Origin: Alopecurus myosuroides
Taxonomy: Eukaryota; Streptophyta; Magnoliopsida; Poales; Poaceae
Assembly (NCBI GenBank): GCA_028641055.1
Contig: CM054062.1
Span: forward strand, 177,278,726 to 177,342,725
Reading direction: 5' to 3'
Length of the DNA stretch: 64,000 nt
Shown here: positions 11,271-22,200 of the stretch, in pieces
How the letters are laid out: each line of letters opens with the position of its first letter
How positions within the stretch are numbered: the first letter of the stretch is position 1
Made by a program: the position numbers and the translations under genes
Notes under the pieces: model-generated
Databases searched by the model: none
What the model saw: the letters and a program-made list of their open reading frames with translations, nothing else
What the model was told of the DNA's origin: nothing

Positions 11271-11571
11271 TTAAATTCCTTTTCCACTTGCATCTATGGT
11301 TGTTATCTTGTTGTTATCATCATGCATGCATCATGCTAACAACTTTCACATAATAATTAATTGTAAATCATTTGTTTCCACTTAATTCATGGACCCTTTT
11401 TCCATATGCAACTCAAAATTGCATAGGGGTCCATTTAAATTGTGTTACCATGTCACCTAGTTTATTTTGATGCAACCATTAAGTTGACATGCATCATCCC
11501 ATGATTGTGCACCATGCCATGATATTGATTGTTTATATTTCTGTCTTGTTTGTTTGCTTCTTCTCGAATAG

Positions 11572-12930
11572 ACGACGACGTTGAGACAGACGATCTTTAC
11601 AGCACCCCTTCTGAGGATCTAGCTCAGTACCCGGCTGCTGAGTTTGCAGGCAAGTTATCACTCACATGAACCATTGTGTTCCTTTCAACCCTGGTTACCG
11701 ATACTTTCCGTTGTCTATTCCTGGTAGCCTTAGTAGTAGTTGTTTCTGTTACGAACCTATCACATGAATCCTTTAACCCTGTTATTGCCTCACCACCACT
11801 CCTACAACCCCGTTGATTGAGCCAGTGTCTTACTAGCATGCTTAGGTTGCTTTGCTCGAGTCTGTTACCCGTTACTTTCAGTTACTATATCTTTATTATG
11901 TTCTGGGGGGCTCGATGTTTAATCAATCAATCATGCTAATGTTATTACTTAATAATAATTTGATGATAAGGCACCGGCAGGAGGCCCTGTGTGGTTTTGA
12001 GGCCTGCTAGTGTCGACCCTAATAGGAAAAGGGTCTTGTCTACTGATCCATGATGAGCGCACTACCCGCATGTGGGAAGCGAGTATGGGCGCCCCCCTCA
12101 ATTTGATTCGATTCGCATCTCGTCCAAATCATCTCATTTAGTTCGTGTTTTCCATTTGCCGCATGCATGTTTTTGCGAGCCCAGCGCAGGGTGGAACTTT
12201 TGTAGTCGGCATATAGGGGGACACGGTCTTAGAGTGCTATGAGGGTCCCTTTTCTTCGGGGCTTGATTAGCCGTGCGCCCAAGGTGCTTTGGGCTTGATG
12301 CGAAGAAGAGTTGAGTTGTGTTGAGTGCCCCGCTTGGTGGGAGGCATCCCATCTGGCGGGTTATTCATACGTGTACAGCCAAATTGGTGCAAACCTGCAG
12401 GGATAATCTTCTCGAGAAGCCGTGTTTTCCGCGGTTATGGATTACTTGGTGAAAGTACTGGCTAACAAGTACTCAGGACAACTTAAACCTAATGATTCAC
12501 AATCTCACACCCAATGATTAACAACTTGACTAGTAATAGGATTATTGACACAATAACTTGATTCAACTGGGTGAGTTATCCTTGGATTGCTTCTTTGGAT
12601 AAGCGGCGAGATCCAGGATGGGTTTGTTTGAAGTTATCTCTCAGTTGGTTACAATACTCGATCTTATCTTCATTCTGTTAGCCGGAAGTGATAGAATCTC
12701 AGTAGTTGGTTAGCGCAGCCAGTTGCAGCATCTTTTATATCCCCTCTCTTCCGTTGAACCCAAGGCATCTGTGCTTGGTGTTGACGGGCTACACTTTGGT
12801 GAACTGTGAGTCTTGCTTGCCAGTACGTCTATGTACTGACCCCTTTGGGGCTGTGGTTTCCGCAGACTACGCTTACGAGGATCCAGGTGACGGCTACTAC
12901 GTGGAGTTTGACGAGGCTGCTGACGAGTAG
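11572..12930 (+). other. Two-exon acidic ORF candidate in LTR B
   Basis: Block 1 (11572-11649, 78 nt) is preceded by a pyrimidine-rich tract ending in ATAG and ends at CAG|GCAAGT, a perfect GC-type donor. Block 2 (12866-12930, 65 nt) follows TTTCCGCAG and ends in TAG. Phases fit: block 1 begins with two bases of a codon and leaves one, and block 2 supplies two. The joined product would be about 46 residues, very rich in Asp, Glu and Tyr, ending YYVEFDEAADE. No ATG lies in either block, so it would need an upstream start or be part of a longer spliced message. The 3' LTR copy (21852-21929, 23158-23222) is also open. Confidence 0.4.
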
Positions 12931-13402
12931 TGAGCGGACCCGGGCAGGATCCGAGACATCGTGGATGGGCTCCATCTTTATTTCAGTTTTCGGCTTCTTA
13001 AGCCTATTTGGATTTGTCTGTACTCAGACCCTTTGAATGATTCCGCTGAGATGTAATGATGTTATGTTGGGACATGTGTCCTCTGGCTGATTGTATTTGC
13101 TATCTCTGCTCTAGTGAGAGCTATTTGCAACTTATTTCAATCTTTTGTGTCTTAGAGATATGTTGTGCTATCATTCTGTTACAAACCGTTGACGTACCAT
13201 GTGTGCATGGTATGAAGTACGTCAATGGTAGTATCCTGATTTCTATGGGATAGTTTACGTCGACGCTGAACAGATAGGGGTTGGTTGTCACACATACGTG
13301 TGTTGGCCTACTCGTAAGAGGACGCGGGTGCCGGTAAGCCCCGTAATCCAATCTACTACTGTTCAACCGGCGAGTATCCTTTAGGAGTCCGGGTGCGACA
13401 AA

Positions 13403-13415
13403 TGGTATCAGAGCC
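13403..13415 (+). other. Primer binding site, initiator tRNA-Met
   Basis: TGGTATCAGAGCC starts two bases after the 5' LTR and is the standard complement of the 3' end of plant initiator tRNA-Met. Confidence 0.95.
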
Positions 13416-13776
13416 TGTCTGCCTGTAGGATCCCTTTTTACTGGTCGCAGTTGAGTCTAGAAACTATTTTGTAGCTATATAGGAAAAATGAAACGTGAGA
13501 GTTGGAATTCTGCCATTTTTCTTCTTTCCCCACCCACCCACCCTTTTCTGGTAAGGAAGTGCAACGTTGTTTTCTGTTCTCACCTAAACTTTCAAGTTAG
13601 GATTTCACGTGTTTTGGGTTCTCCGTAGTACCTTAGGAGTTTTTGGTCTCGTGTTTCCCGATGTTGCTTCAATATCCTGTTCTTTTCAACATCCTTATCG
13701 TCCGTTGAACCTTGTTGTTGCTTTCCACTTCAGTTCTCTACCGGCGTCTAATCAAAACCTCCCAAATCATCTGCAG

Positions 13777-14580
13777 ATGGATCTCAGGTTCTACCCGCAG
13801 GTGGTTCGGATGACTTGTTGTGAGAGCACCGCCGGTTATCCGGAGATGCTGAGAGACATGGTCACTTATCTGGGGTTCCATTGGGCACCAGAGTACGAGG
13901 TCTACGAGCAGCAGCGAGAGTTTGACCAGACCTACTACCAGGCTATCGTCTACATTCTGTCAGATGATGGCATGAGCGTTGTCCACCGCTACGAGGCAGT
14001 AGGTTCCACAGTGGATATGGCCATGCGGCAGGCATCTTACGTGAGTATCACCATCCTTCGTGCTGACTACTGGGGGTTTGACGATTCTATCTATCGCCAC
14101 ATCCCCCGTGGTTACATCACTTCAGCGGGAGCTCACTTCACCCTCTACGACAACCTGGATGTCTACGAGCATGATAACACCAGGCTGCACACCACCGCTC
14201 AGTTTGTGAGGCACAGTGACGCTGTTGCCACCACACTTTCTCAGGAGTTGGCCTCAGTCAGGGAGCAGCTCTACCTTGCTTTGACTCGTCTGGCTAACTT
14301 TGTTGGAGATGAGCGCTTTGCACGTTTCCATCAGACAGTTGGACGTAGTTTGCCAGATGTTGGAGGTTACGAGCCGATCAGAGGCCCACTCCTCAACCTC
14401 GGAGCTGGTTACACTGGGATTCCACGCTTCGGAGCACAGGGAGACGACGCTTTCTACTTCACCACACCGAGAGTTTCTCTCAGAGCAGTCCCGATCTATG
14501 TGGATCGTCGTTCTACCTACTTCCGTGGGATTCCTCCTCACCGTATCTCTCGTCGTACTACTCACCGCCGTTCTGCGTGA
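13777..14580 (+). CDS. ORF1 of chromovirus B, uncharacterised 267-residue protein
   Basis: This is an open frame between the primer site and gag, on the element's sense strand. The frame is open from 13609, but the ATG at 13777 follows a pyrimidine-rich CATCTGCAG, which looks like a 3' splice site, so I choose that start (MDLRFYPQVV). The protein is rich in Tyr and Arg. It has an apparent globular N-terminal half (YLGFHWAPEYEVYEQQREFD), a heptad-like stretch around residues 145-175 (LSQELASVREQLYLALTRL) and a basic, Arg-rich tail (RISRRTTHRRSA). I see no zinc knuckle, protease or polymerase motif and cannot assign a family or function. Unlike the downstream gag it has no internal stop, although the element is otherwise damaged. 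The classic Tekay layout lacks a gene here. Extra ORFs before gag are known in other plant Gypsy lineages, and a spliced accessory protein is plausible. Confidence 0.6.
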   Translation: MDLRFYPQVVRMTCCESTAGYPEMLRDMVTYLGFHWAPEYEVYEQQREFDQTYYQAIVYILSDDGMSVVHRYEAVGSTVDMAMRQASYVSITILRADYWGFDDSIYRHIPRGYITSAGAHFTLYDNLDVYEHDNTRLHTTAQFVRHSDAVATTLSQELASVREQLYLALTRLANFVGDERFARFHQTVGRSLPDVGGYEPIRGPLLNLGAGYTGIPRFGAQGDDAFYFTTPRVSLRAVPIYVDRRSTYFRGIPPHRISRRTTHRRSA

Positions 14581-14790
14581 TGAGCATGGGAGTACCGATG
14601 TATCCATTCCTAGCTATGTTTAGTCATCCTTTGCCTTTCGAACCATGTATTGGTGTGTTGGATATTCTGATGTATTTGAACATGTGATGATGTACCTGTT
14701 GGTTATCTATTCATGCGTCGGAATAATCTATCTTTCGGTTACCAAGTCTATCCTTTTCTGTTGTTGTGCTAAAATGCATGTCTGTTCAGG

Positions 14791-15711
14791 ATGCCACCAA
14801 CAAGGAGCAACCCGCCTGAACCACCTCCGCTCACGGAGCTGTTGACTCAGATGACTCAGGTCGTGGCTCAGATGGCCCAGATCCAGGCTAACCAGCACAA
14901 CAACCAGAATGCTCCGCGAGTCAGCATCAAGGAGTTTCTGAGTATGGGTCCGAGAGCTTTCGTGGCAACACGTGAGCCTCTGGATGCTGATGACTGGATC
15001 AGGTAGATGGCCAGGGCTCTGGACATTGCTCACGTTGCCGAGGAAGACAAAGTCAAGTATGCCACCTACCTACTGAAGGGTCAGGCAGCTACCTGGTGGG
15101 AGAACTACCAGACCATGAGAGCTGGCTATCCTATCACCTGGGGTTGTTTCAAGGATGCCTTCCTGAAGCACCACATCCCAGATGGTCTCATGGAAAGGAT
15201 GCGTGAGGAATTTTGCTCTCTCAAGCAGGGCAAGCTGGACGTCATTGGCTATCAGAACGAGTTCAATCGTCTCGCTCGATACGCTGGTGATGAGGTGTCC
15301 ACTGAGACTAAGAAGATGGCAAGGTTCCGCCGAGGTTTTAACCCGGAACTGAAGTACGCTCTCACCAACATCAAGTGCAAGGACTTCGAGGAGCTTGTGA
15401 ACACCGCGCTCAATGAGGAAAATGGGCGCAAGGCGTTCGAAGAGTCCCGCAAGCACTCGCGTGAGGGTGGTTCCTCCTCCAACATGACCACCCCTCCGCA
15501 GAAGCGCCGCATCTGGGTGCCAAATGCTGCTGTCACTCGGGCTCCATATGCCCAAGCTTCTCCAGGCTTTGCTCCCCGCCCACCCAACCCAGTTCAGATG
15601 CAGAGTCAGAGGGTTCCAATGGGGCAGCCAAGGCCAGGTCCTCCTCGTGTCATCACTTGCTACAAATGCAAGGAGACTAGACACTACGCTGATAAGTGCA
15701 CTCAGAGGTAG
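14791..15711 (+). pseudogene. gag: gag of chromovirus B, with two in-frame amber codons
   Basis: The capsid and nucleocapsid protein is encoded in one frame from the ATG at 14791, which directly follows CTGTTCAG, a plausible 3' splice site. The N-terminus is Pro/Gln-rich with a short coiled-coil-like Thr-Gln-Met repeat. The retrotransposon gag domain follows (DDWIR, then YATYLLKGQAATWWENY around 15059-15109). A CCHC zinc knuckle lies at CYKCKETRHYADKC (about 15658-15699), with Cys, Cys, His and Cys present but Arg where Gly is usual. TAG at 15004-15006 splits the capsid domain, and a second TAG at 15709-15711 separates gag from protease, which continues in the same frame. The copy therefore cannot make full-length Gag-Pol without readthrough. 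Confidence 0.9.
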
Positions 15712-16410
15712 CTACCTCCACCTCCTCGCCCCAACACCAACCAGGCAATGGTTCGTGCTCCCCCGGCTAAAGCCTTCAACTCCAACAACAGGTCTGTCGG
15801 GAGGACCGCGAGGGTGAATCATATCAAGGCCGACAAAGCTGAGGAAGCTGCTGACGTCGTTCTCGGTATATTACCCGTAAACTCTTTTCCAGCTAAAGTG
15901 TTGTTTGATACCGGAGCATCGCATTCTTTTGTGTCAACGATCTTTGCAACAACATACAACCTAGTTCTGGTTCCGCTAAGCAATCAAATCTATGTTCACT
16001 CTCCGGGAACTAAAATGATTACTTCCAAGATAAGCATGGACAATCAAATCCTAATTGGAGGTCACATATTCCTTGCTTCACTCATGTTGCTGGGAAATTC
16101 TGACATTGATGTCATTCTGGGTATGGATTGGTTGAAGACCCACAAAGCAAAAATTGACTGTGCTCAAAAGTCAATAACTCTCTCTCACCCTTCGGGCCAG
16201 ATAGTCTATTCTCCATATGGATCAAGTTCTGTTCAGCTGTTCAACCTAGATGCAAAACCCCTTCCTGCAATTGAGAATGTTCCGGTGGTTTGTGAATTCC
16301 CTGACGTCTTTCCAGAAGAGCTGCCAGGGATGCCTCCGGACAGAGCAGTCGAGTTCGTGATCGAGCTTGAGCCAGGTACTGCTCCAATCTCTAAGCATCC
16401 ATACAGATAG
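15712..16410 (+). pseudogene. pol: Protease segment of chromovirus B pol
   Basis: This continues the gag frame after the TAG at 15709. An aspartic protease active site VLFDTGASHSF lies near 15898-15930, followed by the flap and ILGMDWL (about 16119-16139), typical of Ty3/Gypsy retropepsins. The segment ends with the protease-RT linker FPDVFPEELPGMPPDRAVEF and PISKHPYR. A one-base deletion around 16405-16409 shifts the frame, giving TAG at 16408-16410, while RT resumes in another frame. It would process Gag and Pol in the particle. Confidence 0.9.
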
Positions 16411-19178
16411 CTCCTCCTGAACTGAAATTGTTGAAGGAGCAAATCGATATGTACATGGAAAAAGGTTACATTCAGCCTAGTTCCTCCGCTTGGGGTTGCC
16501 CAACTCTGTTTGTTGCCAAGAAGGATCAAACAAAAAGACTCGTGGTTGACTATCGTCCTCTCAACGAGAAAACCATCAAAAACAAGTATCCAATTCCTCG
16601 TATCGATGATCTTTTTGATCAGCTTGCTGGAGCCTCAATATTCTCAAAGTTGGACTTGAGGATGGGTTACCATCAAATAAAGATCAGAAAGGAAGATATT
16701 CCTAAAACAGCTTTCACCACTCGGTACGGTCTGTATGAATACACCGTCATGTCCTTTGGTCTCACCAATGCACCGGCGACGTTCTCAAGACTCATGAATT
16801 CTGTCTTCAATGAATACCTCGACAAGTTCGTTGTGGTATATCTCGATGACATTCTAGTCTACTCCAAATCCGAGGAAGAGCATGGAGAACACCTTCGTCT
16901 CACTCTCATGAAACTTCGCGAGCATCGTCTGTATGCCAAGTTCTCTAAATGTGAGTTCTGGATTCTAGAAGTTGCTTACCTTGGTCATATCATCTCTGCC
17001 AAAGGCATAGCCATTGACCCGGAAAAGGTTAAGGCAATTGTTGATTGGAAACCCCCTAAGACGGTGAAGCAAGTCAGAAGTTTTCTTGGCTTGGCTAGCT
17101 ATTGCCGTCGTTTCGTCCAAAACTTTTCCAAGATTGCCAAACCTCTCACTGATCTCACAAAGAAGGACAAGAAGTTCGTTTGGACTACACAGTGTGATGA
17201 GAGTTTCAATCTCCTGAAGACTAAACTAACTTCCACACCAGTTCTGGTTGGCCTAGATACTACCAAACCCTTCCAGATATTCTGCGATGCATCTCTCCAA
17301 GGTCTAGGTGCAGTTCTTATGCAACAACGTCAAGTTGTGGCTTATGCTTCACGTCAGTTGAATGCACATGAGCAAAACTGTCCCACTCATGACCTAGAAC
17401 TTGCAGCAGTTGTGTTTGCCCTCAAGAAATGGAGACAATACTTGTTGGGTAACAAAACTGAAATCTTTTTCGATCATAAGAGTCTGAAATACATCTTCAC
17501 TCAACCAGATCTAAACCTCAGGCAAAGGAGATGGATTGAAAAGATTAAAGACTTTGATCTCACCATTTCTTACACTCCAGGCAAGGCTAATGTTATGGCC
17601 GATGCTCTCAGTCGCAAGTCATATTGCAATAATCTCATGATCATGGAAAGCCAACCTCCACTTCATGAAGAATTCCAGAAGCTGAACCTTGGTCTTGTCC
17701 CTCAAGGTTACCTTGCTAGCTTGATAGCCAGTCCAACTCTCGAGGACAAGATTCGTTCTGAACAACTTCGTGATACTGAAATCAAGAAGATTGTAGAGCA
17801 CATCAAAGAAGGCAGTGATAAATTCAAGTCCTTCTCAATTGATGACAAGGGAACTGTGTTCTTCGAAGGACGCATTGCAGTTCCTCAGATTCAAAGTCTC
17901 AAAGATGTCATTCTCAAGGAGGCTCATGAAACTCCTCTCTCAATTCACCCTGGAAGTACAAAGATGTACCAGGATCTCAAGACTCTGTATTGGTGGCCTG
18001 GCATGAAACGTGAAATTGCTCAATACGTTTCGGAATGCGACGTTTGTCAACGTGTTAAGGCAGTCCATCAGAAAACAGCCGGTCTACTCCAACCTCTGAA
18101 AATTCCTGAGTGGAAGTGGGACATGATTGAAATGGACTTCGTTACTGGGTTTCCAAAGTCCAAGAAGGGCAACGATGCAATCTTCGTTGTTATTGATCGT
18201 CTCACTAAAGTAGCTCACTTCTTTGCTGTCAAGGAAACTATCTCAGCTAGCCAGTTAGCAGAGCTCTACACAGCAAAGATTGTTCCTCTTCATGGTGTTC
18301 CATTGGAAATAAGCTCAGACCGTGGAAGCATATTCACTTCTCATTTCTGGAAGAGTTTCCAAGAAGCATTGGGCACCAAACTTCTGTTCAGCACAGCTTA
18401 TCACCCTCAGTCTCAGGGGCAAGTCGAAAGAGTCAATCAGATTCTCGAGGATATGCTCAGAGCATGTGGCCACTCCTTTGGCATGAAATGGGAGGATTGC
18501 CTTCCATATGCTGAATTCTCCTACAACAACAGCTTCCAGGCAAGCCTAGGCATGGCACCATTTGAGGCATTGTATGGCCGCAGATGCAGGAGTCCAATCA
18601 ATTGGTCTGGAGCTGGTGAACGTTCACTCTTAGGCCCTGACATTGTTAAGGAAGCTGAAGAGAAAGTTCGTATCATTCGTGACAATCTCAAGATTGCTCA
18701 GTCTCGGCAGAAAAGCTACTATGACAGCAAGCACCGGGACATGGTCTATGCACCTGGTGACAAGGCATATCTCCGTGTAACTCCCCTCAGAGGCACTCAT
18801 CGTTTTGGTGTGAAAGGGAAGCTTGCACCAAGATACATTGGTCCTTTCAACATTCTCTCAAGGCGGGCAGAAAATGCTTATCGTCTTGAGCTTCCAGAAA
18901 AACTATCCAAGGTGCACGATGTGTTCCACGTGTCACAGCTCAAGAAGTGTTTCAAAGATACAGATCGTGCAGTTGATCATGATTCCATTGAGCTGCAAGA
19001 TGATCTATCTTATGAGGAGCACCCTGTTCGTATTCTCGATGAGGCCGAGCGTAAGACTCGCAACAAGAGCACCAAGTTCTTGAAAGTGCAGTGGTCGCAT
19101 CATTCCGATAAAGAGGCAACGTGGGAGACCAAAGAGGATCTTCACAAGAAGTATCCGTACCTTTCCGCTTCTCAGTAA
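16411..19178 (+). CDS. pol: RT, RNase H, integrase and chromodomain of chromovirus B
   Basis: The longest open frame in the window, about 916 residues from 16428. RT occupies about residues 1-200, with [12 protein letters not shown] and the catalytic YLDD at 138-141. RNase H (about 275-400) shows D287, E324, D349 and D392. Integrase begins with an HHCC finger (H500, H507, C537, C540), and its DDE triad fits D570, D631 and E667. A GPY/F-type region (GPFNIL, about 805) and a C-terminal chromodomain (about 865-910, VRILDEAER ... VKVQW-like ... ATWE) follow. The chromodomain marks a chromovirus and is thought to guide integration to particular chromatin. All catalytic positions named are present and no stop occurs, so only the upstream frameshift and ambers block expression. 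There is no start codon of its own; the frame is part of Gag-Pol. Confidence 0.95.
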
Positions 19179-19202
19179 GGAATCTCGGGGCGCGATTCCT
19201 TC

Positions 19203-19216
19203 AAGGGGGGGCGTTT
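19203..19216 (+). other. Polypurine tract of chromovirus B
   Basis: AAGGGGGGG directly before GCGTTT and the 3' LTR start, in the same configuration as in A. Confidence 0.8.
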
Positions 19217-22200
19217 TGTAACATCCCAAGTATGAAAACCTACCATTTAGAATGTTTGATTTCTTGTTACTAAAGTATTGCATCATGTCATCATGTTTAT
19301 TTCATTGTTTGCATTTGTTTACTAATTGTTTTGCATCTGTTCTCAATTGTTTTCACATTTGAAATTCAACTTATTTCCAAACCTTATTTCATACTTGCTC
19401 TGTTACAACATTTTAAATAGAAATCTCAAATAAAAAAACAACCCATTTGTTTTCATATTATTTCCATATTGATCAATTAATAAGATGGTGCTTTTTATTT
19501 CCACTAATTAGTTCCAAATTGGTTTCAAATTCAAAGCAAATCATCTACAGCACCTAATTTGGAAATTATAAAAATACCAAACTATTCTAATGTTTTAATC
19601 CAATTAATAATAGGGTTCACCCTATTAAACTTGTTGTTTTCAAATATAAATCAATTAATTTGCAATTTATTCCAATTCAAACCATTTTGCAAAAACAGCA
19701 ACTAAATTTGAATTTCCAAAAACTTAAGTTGTAAGTGGTAGATATTGAACTAACAAACTCACCTGATTTTTTTTTCCAAAATTTTATAAACTCACAACCC
19801 TATCAAATTCTTCCAATTCTCTTTGCTGCAAAAAAAATGGGGGAAAAGCAGAAATAAGAAAAAGAAAAACGGCCGCGCGGCACCTAACCTACCCAGCCAG
19901 CCCGCTCTCCTAGCGCGGCCCAGCCCGCTAACACCCCCCCCCGCGTACCGTTTCGCTTGGCCGCCACCGTCGCCCCACGGTACGGCAGGGCATCGGAGCA
20001 TGCCACGGCAGCAGTGGCTCGCCCCCGACGGCCAGGAGCTCGCCCTACTCCCTATATATCACCCTAGGGCAGCGCGCCGCCTAACCCTAGCCCCTAGGTC
20101 CTGTTCCCCCTCGTTTTCCGCCGCCGATCGCCACCATCTACTCCAGTTTCCCCTCCACTGCTACCTCACCGGAGTTCATCGACTGAATCCTCCATGATCG
20201 CCACCTCCGTAGCCACCAATCCTCCTCGCTAAGCCCTGGAACCGCACCACCTCGTCTTCTTCTTCCTTTTGAACACCGGAGGGAGCACGGATAGCAGCCA
20301 GGACGTCGCCGCCGTCCACGACCACGCCGCAGTCGCCGTCAGCCGTACGTCACCGCGCCTCTGCATCGTCTACCTCTGGTGGTGAGCGCACCGTCTCCTC
20401 CTCCCCTCTCTCTGTTGCATCTGCACTCGCATCTGTGCACGCACCCAAGCACCACAGCCACCGCAGCACGCCACCGCTCGCCGTCCTTGTTTCTCTGACG
20501 AAGTTCAGTCGTGGCGCGCGACAGTTAAGTTCAGTCAAGTGCAGATCTGAAACTCATCCTCCCTGAGCACGGTTAACTGACAAACGAACGCGAGCAGCGC
20601 ACTGGTTCAGGCGCAGCGCACGCTAGCGAGAGATCGTGTGTTCGAGCCTTGGGCTCGCGGGATTAAAATCCCAAACCTTTTTTTCGCCGCAGCGCTGATA
20701 GGGAGGGCCCCCTGTCAGCCTCCCTGGTAGCCACGCAAGCGCACGGTCCCCCTGGGCCCCCTGGCAGCGACTGGGGTAGGGTACTGTGCGGTGTAACATG
20801 TTTTTCTAACGTTTATGTTTAAATCCAGTCCTTTTATTTTAGCAGATTGGTCCCTGAAAGTATTTTGGCAATAACTTTAGTTTTATAACTCCAATAAATG
20901 AAAATAAAATATGCACACTAATCTAAATTTAATTGTCTACCTATTGGTATCATTTGTTTCCTGTTTTGAAATTTCAAAATGCAACTCAAATTTGAATTCA
21001 AATAATTCAATTGCAATTTGATAAAATCAATAACTAATTCATTCTTAATCCAATAAATGCAAATAAAATATGTTTTCCATGCTATTTCAAATAACCTTTT
21101 CAAATATAATTTTTTTTGCATGGTTTGAATAATTTAAATTGCCTAAATAATTTAAACCTTGTTTAATTCATTTAAATTTTGCTAAAATCATAACTTGCTC
21201 AAAATAAATTATTTTTGAACATGCAAAATATGTTTTCAAACTAGAAAAGTATGAACTTTTCAAATATGAATTTGAATTTATGTTTTGAACAAATAAAATT
21301 CAAATAAAATTCACACTTGTTTTAAATTCATTTAAAACTTGTTTAATATTGTTTAAGTCATAATAAATTCATACTAACTCCTATTTCAAAATTTGAAACA
21401 TGTAATCCAACTAAAATTTGATGTTCTTTTCAAATATAAATTTTGTTATTTGTTTTGAACACTTTAACTTGATGAAAACAACAACTGTTTGTGTTACATG
21501 TTTAAGCAACCCAAAAATTTCCAAAACTTAATAAATGTTTTCCAAACATGTTAAATTCCTTTTCCACTTGCATCTATGGTTGTTATATTGTTGTTATCAT
21601 CATGCATGCATCATGCTAACAACTTTCACATAATAATTAATTGTAAATCATTTGTTTCCACTTAATTCATGGACCCTTTTTCCATATGCAACTCAAAATT
21701 GCACAGGGGTCCATTTAAATTGTGTTACCATGTCACCTAGTTTATTTTGATGCAACCATTAAGTTGACATGCATCATCCCATGATTGTGCACCATGCCAT
21801 GATATTGATTGTTTATATTTCTGTCTTGTTTGTTTGCTTCTTCTCGAATAGACGACGACGTTGAGACAGACGATCTTTACAGCACCCCTTCTGAGGATCT
21901 AGCTCAGTACCCGGCTGCTGAGTTTGCAGGCAAGTTATCACTCACATGAACCATTGTGTTCCTTTCAACCCTGGTTACCGATACTTTCCGTTGTCTATTC
22001 CTGCTAGCCTTAGTAGTAGTTGTTTCTGTTACGAACCTATCACATGAATCCTTTAACCCTGTTATTGCCTCACCACCAGTCCTACAACCCCATTGATTGA
22101 GCCAGTGTCTTACTAGCATGCTTAGGTTGCTTTGCTCGAGTCTGTTACCCGTTACTTTCAGTTACTATATCTTTATTATGTTCTGGGGGGCTCGATGTTT

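Larger units (their letters stand above)
8947..13400 (+). repeat. Chromovirus B 5' LTR (4454 bp)
   Basis: It runs from TGTAACATCCC to GGGTGCGACA. Layout: AT-rich U3, a GC-rich island (about 9600-10520) with TATA box and leader, a tRNA-like block, an AT-rich stretch with the 159-bp array, two exon-like blocks, and a conserved terminal region. Relative to the 3' LTR it lacks 11 bp near 12565 and about 11 bp near 11030. Its poly-C tract near 9660 is longer. Confidence 0.95.

Noticed and set aside
15070..15684. 204-codon minus-strand open frame
   Set aside because: It is a shadow of gag; the sense frame has the gag domain and zinc knuckle.
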